This document shows, piece by piece, positions 55,609-64,000 of a DNA stretch of 64,000 nucleotides. Each line of letters starts with the position of its first letter. The stretch's first letter is position 1. The stretch is from assembly GCA_024734495.1 (NCBI GenBank), contig JALMQS010000102.1:8770101-8834100 (forward strand), in the 5' to 3' direction. The stretch comes from Forficula auricularia. Taxonomy: Eukaryota > Arthropoda > Insecta > Dermaptera > Forficulidae. A model generated the notes under the pieces. That model searched no databases. It saw nothing but the letters and a program-made list of their open reading frames with translations, and was not told the DNA's origin. The position numbers and the translations under genes were made by a program.

Positions 55609-56521
55609 CAAGAGCCCACGAATGCCAGACTTTTATAAAAGCTGAAAGTTTTTCTGTGCATGTCCCCTATACAGGTAAGAACGACCAGCGACTATAGAGT
55701 TTGGGTTGTGGTTACTTTGGCAGGTAACAGGTAATAAAGGTGTATAAAATAGTACTTTAAATTCGTCAAAGTATAAAGCTCATTTTTTTTACATTTTCTT
55801 CGGGATAACTTTAGAAATCTCGTCATCCATTGCCGGACACTTATGACAGTTGCTACCCCCCCCCCCCCCCCCCCAGACACCCCTAAACTTTAATATATTA
55901 TAATTATACTTTCGTTATAATATAAAAGCTAAATTTTATATATGTTACTTGGCGACCTATAAAAAAATGTTACCTCAATAGGCGGACAGTTTTAATGGTT
56001 TTTACATAGATTTTGACATTTCGGTTATTATTGATAACCATTGGTGAAGACATGGAGGAATCGACTTAAAATCAAAAATAACCATCGATTCTTATCTAAT
56101 ACTAGAGGAATAACCTTATTGCATTCCATTTTTGTTATTTTGACTATTAATGACAACTTCTACTGAAAACGTGGAAGAATCGACTTAAAATCAAAAAGAC
56201 TAAATTCTTTTATGTCAAACCACTCGAGCTTGAGTTTCTTAAAGTTTAGGGGTGTCTGGGAGGGGGTAGCAACCGTCATAAGTGTCCGGCAATGGATGAC
56301 GAGATTTCTAAAGTTATCCCGAAGAAAATATAAAAAAATTGCGTTTTATATTTTAACGAATTTAAAGTACTATTTTATACACCTTTATTACCTGTTACCT
56401 GCCAAAGTAACCACAACCCAAACTCTATAGTCGCTGGTCGTTCTTACCTGTATAGGGGACATGCACAGAAAAACTTTCAGCTTTTATAAAATAACGAAGG
56501 TCTGGCAGTCGTGGGCTCTTG
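55609..56521. mobile_element. Element with ~285-bp inverted arms enclosing a captured repeat
   Basis: CAAGAGCCCACGA at 55609 and TCGTGGGCTCTTG ending 56521 open arms 55609-55893 and 56238-56521. The arms are about 93-95% alike by eye, sharing GAACGACCAGCGACTATAGA and AGTGTCCGGCAATGGATGAC. A C-run of about 18 in the left arm is shorter or mutated in the right. The ~345-base centre includes the repeat 56005-56225. Matching short frames on the two arms are by-products of symmetry, not genes. Confidence 0.85.
56005..56225. repeat. Second copy of the left-edge 120-bp repeat
   Basis: Two units with GGAATCGACTTAAAATC and GAAGAATCGACTTAAAATCA correspond to units two and three of 1-345, ending in the same ACTCNAGCTTGAGTT. 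It forms the loop of the long inverted repeat 55609-56521. Confidence 0.8.
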
Positions 56522-56786
56522 GGCTATATGAGTTTATACAGGGTATAATTTCATTAATTTTAACTTGTTAATAAAAATGAATCTTTCTTATAACATGGTC
56601 AATTTATAAGGATTTCCAGTAGCTAAGGAATTCTAAAATAAAAGGTAGCCAAATTTTCATGACACAATGCTTTTTGAACGATTTTTAATTTTACTTTATT
56701 TATTTATTTTTAGAAAATAGGTATATTATGTCGGGTAATATTGACTTCACTCAAAATTTTTAGTTTTATATATTCTTATTTAGAAT

Positions 56787-56930
56787 CTAGCTGCAAGGCC
56801 AGCCTTCGGCGGCCCTCTGACCCCCATCCAGCGCCCGCACCGTGCACCCGCCCCCCCCCGCCCCCTGGACCACCACCACACGAAACCCACCCAGCACCCC
56901 GGCCCCACACCACCACCCTGACACTGCACC
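56787..56930 (-). mobile_element. Helitron-like 3' end, minus strand
   Basis: CTAGCTGCAAGGCCAGCCTT, followed by CGGCGGCC and a C-rich stretch, is the inverse of the tails at 24935-25406. The GC hairpin and CTAG terminus are preserved, and the base after CTAG on the minus strand is A rather than T. Confidence 0.6.
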
Positions 56931-56979
56931 TAGTAGTCAAAGGGATAAACGAATTGCGAATGATTTTCTTCTGATAGTA

Positions 56980-57060
56980 TCTAATTTAAGGAGGTTCTTT
57001 CGCGACAATCCACACAAAAAGTTTTAGCCTCGTAATCACTCATTAAATATGAACGGAACT
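56980..57060. mobile_element. Possible TTAA element left end
   Basis: TTTAAGGAGGTTCTTTCGCG resembles the end of the TTAA element at 46066 (TTAA-GGTAGTTGTTTCGC). The other end was not found, perhaps because of the assembly gap. Confidence 0.45.
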
Positions 57061-57209
57061 AAAATTTTAGGGTATTTTTTTTTAACGTGACTGTCCACTC
57101 ACACTACGAAATCTCTAAATAGATACACACATATTTGCCGGTCATTTCCAAGCCATTGTGCTTATATCCCACCCACTAAAAATAATCGCCCAAATAGGTT
57201 TGTTTTTTT

Positions 57210-57309
57210 NNNNNNNNNNNNNNNNNNNNNNNNNNNNNNNNNNNNNNNNNNNNNNNNNNNNNNNNNNNNNNNNNNNNNNNNNNNNNNNNNNNNNNNNNNN
57301 NNNNNNNNN
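57210..57309. other. Assembly gap (100 N)
   Basis: Exactly 100 N, the usual placeholder for a gap of unknown size, lie between a T run on the left and an A run on the right. The true length is unknown. Confidence 0.98.
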
Positions 57310-57639
57310 AAAAAAAAAAAAAAAAAAATTAGAAATGTATGCTCATTAACAAATAACATGACCATATATTTCCATCAAAAGACAAAAAGTAATTTAAAAA
57401 TTCCGCGCAAAAACCCGATACCAGGAGCAAGCGACGCATTAGCCATCCCGGCATTTGCCATAAGTTGTTAAGGAAACCTGGTCAAAACCTTAACAAGGAT
57501 GGTATGACCTCTCTCTGCCTCACCTAATCTCTGCTTGCGAGAACTAAATAAAATTTTGCACAACTCTAGGACATATATATATATATATATATGTATTTCT
57601 CTTGTATTTATTGCTTACAAGTATTGCCTGTGTAATTGT

Positions 57640-60600
57640 TTTCATATTTTAGATGTCACAGGAACTCATTTCTGATGAGTACGTGGATTGCGACCACGGG
57701 GTTATCCGAGCTAAGTCTGACATTGCTTCCACTTACTTGTGTCAGGCTTCTCTTTTTCTCTCTCCTATACGGCCTCCCTTGGCCAACTCTTGTTTTTTTT
57801 TTTTTTTACCGACTCCGACGCTATTAGGTTTTCGAGGGCTAGGAGTTGATTTCCTTTTTCATTTTTCTTCTCTTCAACATGTGGAAGGCAACGGGAAACC
57901 ACCACATTACAAATCCCGAGAATATGCAATATGACGATTTCTCTTCGAGTAAAGAATTCCGGAGGTAAACTAGCCCCTCGTTCGGATCTCCGGGAAGGGG
58001 CTACCCGAGGAGAGACCATCATAAAGGGAAAAATAAATAATGACTTTCTACGAGTCGGAGCGTGGAATGTTAGGACGCTAAAGGGAATAGATAAACTAAT
58101 GAATTTAAAGCGGGAAATGGATAGACACAAATTGGACATTATTGGGATTAGTGAAATGAGATACCCAGTAGAGGGAGATTTTTGGTTTGAAAACAGCCAT
58201 AGAATCATTCATACGGGGGGGGCAGAAGGGGCAGGCAGGAGTGGGCATTATTATGAATAAAAAAATAGGGCAAAGGGTAAAGAATTATCTTCAGGTAAGC
58301 AAAAGGATTGTTATGATCACAGTGGATTCGAAACCGAAAGATACTGTGATAATCCAGGTATACATGCCTACTACATCATATAAGGATAACCAAGTTATAG
58401 AAGAAATGTACGAACAAATTGAAAACCTGATGAAGCGCGTTAAAGGGGATGAAAATTTAATAATTATGGGGGATTGGAATGCAAGAGTAGGAAAAGGCAA
58501 AGAAGGAAAAGTGGTGGGCGAACACGGTCTAGGAGATAGGAATGAAAGGGGCGAAAGATTAATTGAATTTTGCAGTAAGCACAGTTTAGTAGTAGCAAAC
58601 ACACTCTTCCAACACCATCCAAGAAGGATCTACACGTGGAAAATGCCAAAAGACAAGGGGAGATTTCAAATAGATTACATATTAGTCAAACAAAGATTCA
58701 GAAATCAAGTAAAGGACTGTAAAAGCTATCCTGGGGCTGATATTTTTAGTGATCACAATCTAATTGCGATGAAATGCCAACTAAAATTTAAAAAACTAAT
58801 AAAAAAGGGAGGGTCGCGAAAAAACTGGGATATATCTAAATTAAAAAATAAGGAAACCCAAAAACTTTTCGAAAACGTAATGAATAAGAAACTGGAAGAA
58901 AAAACACCCACAAATAACAAAGAAGAAGAAATCGAACAAGAATGGAATGCTATGAAATCAAGCCTGACTGAAACAGCCAACGAAGTCCTTAAATCAAAGA
59001 AAAACGAAATTAAAAAGCCATGGGTAACAGACGAAATACGGCAACTGATTGACGAACGAAGAAAATTTAAGAACAGAAAAGACGAAGAAGGGAAAGAAAC
59101 ATATAAAAAATTAAGATGGAAAGTTATAAGAGAATGTAGAAAAGCAAAAGAAAAAATGATTCAAGAAAAATGTAAAGAAGTCAACGAAAATCTAGTATTG
59201 GGAAAAGTTGATGTAGCCTATAGGGCAATAAAAAGAAATTTCCAAGAAGACAAGCCAAAAAGCAAGAACATAAGAGATAAAGGAGGCCACATTATTCTAA
59301 ACGAAAACGAACAGGCAAATAGATGGAAGGAACACCTAGAAGAACTCTATGGAGAAGAAAAAACAATGAACCCAATAGAAGAAGAAGAATCTGTGGACGA
59401 AAACGAATTAGGAGACCCCATACTCAGGTCAGAATTCGAGACAGCTTTGAAGGAACTAAAAAATAATAGAGCACCCGGAATAGACAATATACAAGCTGAA
59501 ATCCTAAAGAACTCTGGAGAAAAGGCACGTGACAAACTTTTTGAACTAATTAGCAAAATCTATAAATTGGGAATCATCCCAAAAGATTTCGAAAAAAACA
59601 AAATAGTCACACTTCCCAAAAAGACAGGCGCGGATAAATGTGAAAATTTCAGGACCATTAGCCTAACCTCACATGCCTCCAAAATCCTAACCAAAATAAT
59701 CCAAAGAAGAATAGAACAAAGAGTTGAAGAAAATCTGGGGGAAGACCAGTTCGGCTTTAGAAGAAACAGAGGCACCCGAGAAGCAATTCTCTCTCTTAGA
59801 CTAATAATAGAAAGGGCTTTTATCAGGGAAGAATCTGTCTACATCGGATTCATAGACCTAGAAAAAGCATTCGATAACGTCAATTGGGAAATTATGTTTA
59901 AAATATTAAAACAGGCGGGAATAAAATTCAGAGAGAGAAGACTAATCTACAATCTATATCAAAACCAGACGGCAATTATAAATATTGGTGATGAACAAAG
60001 AGAAGCCAAAATAAAAAAAGGTGTAAGATAAGGATGTGTGCTGTCACCCATGATTTTCAACTTATACATAGAAGAAGCGATTAAAGAATTCAAAGACAAA
60101 ATTGATACAGGTATAGAAATCCAAGGTCAAAAGATCGCTATGTTAAGATTTGCCGATGACATTGCCCTTCTAGGAAGCAATAAAAAAGAATTAGAGGACG
60201 CCTTGAATGGAATTAACCAAATCCTAATAGAAGAAATCAAAATGAAAATAAACAAGAATAAAACCAAGTTCCTAGTATGTACAAAAAAAGAACAAACGAG
60301 ACAGGAATGCATCAAAATTAACCAAGAAAACCTAGAAGGAGTTAAGGAATTCCGCTACCTAGGAAGTAAAATAACATGGGATGGGAGGAGCGAAAACGAA
60401 ATTAAATCAAGAATTGCCCAAGCAAAAATGGGGTTTAATTCAAAACAAAAACTACTATGCTCCTCCTCAATCAGCTTAGCAAACAGGAAGTTGCTATTGA
60501 AGACATATGTATGGAGCATAGCCATGTACGGGTGTGAAACCTGGACAATTAGAGAAGCGGAGAGAAAGAGATTAGAGGCTTTCGAAATGTGGTGCTACAG

Positions 60601-60935
60601 AAGAATGACGAATATCAAATGGATGGATAAAATTACAAATGAAGAAGTTCTTGGAAGAATCGGAGAAAGAAGAACCTTGTGGAAGAGTCTGAAGAAGAGA
60701 AGAGGTCAGATGATGGGGCACACACTGAGACATGGGGGACTGCTTAGGGATATCTTGGAGGGGGAGGTGGGAAAGAAAAGGGGAAGGGGAAGAACCAGAT
60801 TAGAATATTTCAACCAAATAATTGGGGATATGGGATGCCAGACATTTAGAGAGGTTAAACGGCTGGCGGGGGACAGAGTCGAGTGGAGACGGATTGTTGC
60901 ATCAAACCAGTCTTAGGACTGTATACTCAATGATG
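57640..60935 (+). mobile_element. Nearly full-length LINE (endonuclease plus RT, RTE-like)
   Basis: A 5' UTR-like stretch from about 57640 contains GGAAGGCAACGGGAAACCAC. The endonuclease and reverse transcriptase follow, and the element ends near CTCAATGATGATGAGGAC. The same family has truncated copies at 26980-27560, 53178-53953 and 54100. The clade is judged from the C-terminal words and short repetitive tail and is tentative. Confidence 0.85.
57931..60916 (+). pseudogene. LINE polyprotein, two disabling changes
   Basis: The coding path starts in the first frame at 57931 (conserved region from VGAWNVRTLKGIDKL, about 58050) and shifts by one base in the G run at about 58217-58224. It then runs to 60031 and continues after a single in-frame TAA (60029-60031) to 60916. 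Endonuclease motifs are GISEMR, MGDWNARVG and SDHNLI. Reverse transcriptase motifs are FGFRRNRGTREAI, FIDLEKAFDNV and FADDIALL. The C-terminal part has ERKRLEAFEMWCYRRM and HGGLLRDIL. The TAA stands where relatives have Gln in GVRQGCVLSP, so a C-to-T change explains it. If both lesions are real the copy is inactive, but it is otherwise intact at about 990 residues. Confidence 0.9.
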
Positions 60936-60944
60936 ATGAGGACA

Positions 60945-63558
60945 TTAGGACTTGACAAAATTTATAATTGATTTAATCATAGGGGACAGAGGACTATAAT
61001 CCCAAGTAGTAACAGACAGACTGTTCCACAAATCAATGCCAGATCCTACAAATGAATGTAAACCGATATTTTTCAAGAATCTTGGCTTACGAATCTTTTT
61101 TCTATGATCAGCTCTACCTAAATAATTTGCTTCCTGAAATCTATTCGTTATTTCCTCCCAACTCCTAAAACCCTTATAGGCTTTGAAAATCACTTTCAAT
61201 TTAGCCCATTCCCTTCTCTCCAATAAGCTAGACCATCCTAATTCATTAATCATTGAAGTGACACTACTAAACCTATCAAATTTACCAAAAACAAATCTAG
61301 CCGCCCCCCTTTGTACCATATCAATTTTTCTCTCTAATCGTTGTGGGTGTTTGTCCCAAACCACAGAACAATACTCTAAATTAGGTCTTACATAAGTTAA
61401 ATAAACTTTTGACTTAACTTCTCTAGATGTACCCTTCAAAATTCTACCAAACATCCCCAATTTCCTATAAGCCTTATTGACTATATAACTAATATGCAAT
61501 TCCCACTTTAAATTTGCCTGAATATGTATGCCTAAATATTTATAAAATTTAGATTCATTGATAATATTTCCACCAATGTAATAATTTTGAGGACTAACCA
61601 AATTTCTAGTACTAAATCTAACCAAATTTGACTTGGAATGGTTTAGTTCCATTGAATTGGATCTACACCATCCTTCAATTTGATCCAGGTCATTCTGTAA
61701 AGTAAGGCTATCACAATCATTATCAATTACTCTATATACGACACAATCATCCGCGAAAAGCCTAATAGATGATTGCACGATAGAAGGCAAATCATTTACA
61801 TATATAAGAAAAAGAAGAGGACCCAGAACACTACCTTGAATCACCCCAGACGTGACATCTACTCTATCAGACAGACCATTACCCACTTTTACAATTTGAG
61901 TTCTATCCCTAAGAAAACACCGAATAAATTTAATTAACTTAACAGACAACCCTGACGAGTTTAATTTTTCTAAAATAATTTTATGACTGACTTTATCGAA
62001 AGCCTTGGCAAAGTCCAAAAATACTGCATCTACACACTGACTTTTATCCAAAGCTTCCTGTAATTCCTGAATAAAAGAAACTAATTGAGAATTACAGGAA
62101 TAATTTTTTCTAAAACCATGTTGCCTATGATAGAACCATCCTTGCCCTTCCAAATACGAGCGGATATGAGAGTCTACCAACCTCTCTAAAATTTTGCCCA
62201 CCAGACTTGTTAAACTCACTGGCCTATAATTACAAGCTAAGCTCTTATCTCCCCCTTTATAAACAGGAATAACTAACGCTCTTTTCCAACCAATAGGCAT
62301 AGTTCCCTCATCCAAACATCTATTAAAAAGTAAACATAAAAATTTTGAAATACTATCCACTACAAATTTCAAGAGATCACTATTAATTTCATCCTCCCCC
62401 GAAGCCTTTCCTGGTTTTAACCTCTTAATACCTAATGTTACATCCGATTCCAAAATGACTAAATCCTCCATCTGACTATCACTAGAACCTCCATCAACTA
62501 ACTCACCCTCCTCTAGAGCTACAAAAACGGACGAATACTGTCTATTTAATAAATTTGCCTTCAACACATTATCCTCAACCAATTCACCATCATCCCCTAA
62601 AAGCGCAGGGACATTTGCCGAAACATTTAATTCCTTAAGAAACGAATAAACATTAAACCAATTTCTATTACTACAATTCCTATCTATATAATTATTCAAA
62701 TAATTAACTCTAGCCAAATTCTTTTTTTCAATCAACAGCCTATTTAGCTCTCGGAATTTTCTTTTATGATTCGAAGACTTATTCCTATTAGAATATGCTA
62801 TCCTACATTTCCGTTTTAAATTCTTAATGGTTCTATCATAGTAAACAGGATCGTTACCCACTTTAACTAATTTAGAGGGAATAAATTTATATTTTCCTTC
62901 TTCCAAAAGATTCATAAGCCCATCCCATTGCTGATCTACATTCCGAATTACAGACCATTCTAAAAATTTAGATTCCAAAAAATTATTAAATCCCATTTTA
63001 TCTCCTAATCTATACAGCCAACGCTTCTTTTCGAAGGTTAGAGACTGACTAACTGTTCCCAAATATTCTATTACCACAGAATAATGATCACTAATTCCAT
63101 CTTCAATAGTGACTCTCATATTATCACTATCAAAGTTGGTTAAACAGACATCGAGGACAGACGCTTGCCCACTGGACCTCTGCCTAGTCCCCTCCCTAAC
63201 AATTTGGATAAAATTTCTACTTTTGAAAATATCATCAACCAAAATTTGAGCAAGAGAATTACTATTTGTCGCAGATGACCAATTTACATTAGGCAAATTT
63301 AAATCTCCACAAACTAAAATATCCTTACTTTGCATAGATGTACAATTTAAAAAATTATCTAAGTTTTCTAAAATTTTGAAGTCCTGACTAGGAGATCTAT
63401 ATAACCCAACAATCACCCTACTTATACGTCCAAATTTCACATTCACCCCTAACATCTCCTCTTGTAAATCTAAAAAATTTAAACTACTCGGAAGCGAATC
63501 CTTGACTGCTATAAAGACTCCACCCCCTCTAACAGACTGCCTATCCCTTCTATCTTCT
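60945..63558 (-). CDS. Second LINE polyprotein, 5'-truncated (jockey/CR1-like)
   Basis: One uninterrupted minus-strand frame runs from 63558 to the stop at 60945, about 870 residues. The first in-frame ATG is at 63455, but homologous sequence (RQSVRGGGVFIAVKDSL) starts earlier, so the frame is the remainder of a longer protein. The endonuclease part has ILVCGDLNLPNVNW and ISDHYSV. The reverse transcriptase part has GFRKNYSCNSQLV, FLDFAKAFDKVSH, GSVLGPLLFLIYVNDL and the catalytic FADDCVVYR. The C-terminal region has YVRPNLEYCSVVWD and RRAARFV-like words. Relatives are jockey/CR1/L2-type non-LTR elements. With no stops or frameshifts the insertion looks young, but the missing N-terminus makes it incomplete. 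It lies tail to tail with the LINE 57640-60935. Confidence 0.88.
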
Positions 63559-63565
63559 TAATATA

Positions 63566-64000
63566 TATAAATCTCGTGTCACAATGTTTGTTCTCAATGG
63601 ACTCCTAAACCACTGAACCGATTATAGTAAAATTCGCACACCATGTGCAGTTCGATCCAACTTGAGAAATAGGATAGTTTAAATCTCAAATTATAGTCGC
63701 AATTTTAATTTATTGCTAATTATTTGTCTGTTATTATTTGACAGTCATTTGACTCCAAATGATTCTAACAGATGTCGATACCTTTCGACTGGGTTGAGTA
63801 AGTAATCAATAGATGGCGCTGCTATGGTAAATCTACGAACGTGTCATATAAGCTACATTTTAACAGCATAATTACCACGTGTTGTTGACGCTATAAAATT
63901 AATTAAATTTATTTTGTAGTGAACGAAATACCGTATAATTCAATTATTTCCACTTTTTAAATTTTTGGTGTTAGCATAGCCGGCCACGTGTTACTTAGAC
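63566..64000 (+). mobile_element. Helitron-like 5' end running off the window
   Basis: TATATATAAATCTCGTGTCA, followed by CAATGTTTGTTCTCAATGGA and ACCGATTATAGTAAAATTCG, resembles a repeat start common in insect genomes. A TCTCGTGTCAC start after A/T fits a Helitron 5' end, but the 3' end lies outside the window. No coding frame is visible in the portion present. Confidence 0.45.

Noticed and set aside
55692..56430. Matching open frames on the two arms of the long inverted repeat (words such as VISVRQWMTRFLKL)
   Set aside because: They arise from the symmetry of the repeat, have no start context, and run into homopolymers. I do not treat them as genes.

Overview
The window is AT-rich nuclear DNA of an animal, most likely an insect. 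The evidence is GT-AG introns of hundreds to thousands of bases, conserved metazoan genes, and a dense load of mariner, hAT, PIF/Harbinger, TTAA-type, Helitron-like and LINE elements. I cannot name the order or species from the sequence alone. A 100-base run of N at 57210-57309 shows that it comes from a scaffold assembly.

Four host genes can be reconstructed exon by exon with frame-consistent splice sites. On the minus strand are a WRAP53/TCAB1 homologue (8 exons, 12255-20567), a dynactin subunit 3 homologue (2 exons, 22930-24506) and translation initiation factor eIF3a (8 exons, 38755-54834). On the plus strand is a clarin-like four-transmembrane protein (5 exons, 28218-36155). DCTN3 and the clarin gene are divergent, and clarin and eIF3a are convergent. 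The four genes do not form a functional pathway. They are ordinary neighbours in a repeat-rich region.

Region by region: 1-12.2 kb is almost entirely repeats (a foldback TA-flanked element, a decayed hAT copy, two dead mariners, palindromes). From 12.2 to 20.6 kb is WRAP53, whose introns hold a GC-rich MITE, a head-to-head palindromic array, a PIF/Harbinger remnant with an abutting MITE, and a TTAA element nested in an older element. From 20.6 to 28.2 kb are DCTN3, Helitron-like G-rich tails and a 109-bp tandem repeat. From 28.2 to 36.2 kb is the clarin gene, with a small hAT derivative and a large foldback element in intron 1. From 38.7 to 54.8 kb is eIF3a, with a tRNA-derived tandem trimer, a TTAA element and several foldback elements in its introns. 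From 55.6 to 64 kb the window is mobile DNA: a long inverted repeat, a nearly intact LINE, a second LINE of another clade lying tail to tail with it, and a Helitron-like start at the right edge.

The most unusual signal is a recurring structure in unrelated-looking palindromic repeats at about 11.6, 14.2-15.3, 21.7, 26.7, 44.8 and 45.1 kb. Each has the order CUGANGA, one extra base, a short hairpin, GAAA, a short self-complementary stem III and a possible cleavage nucleotide, flanked by a potential stem I. This matches the layout of a type I hammerhead ribozyme, as known from Penelope-like elements and retrozymes, apart from a consistent one-nucleotide insertion before stem II. Activity is not shown by the sequence.
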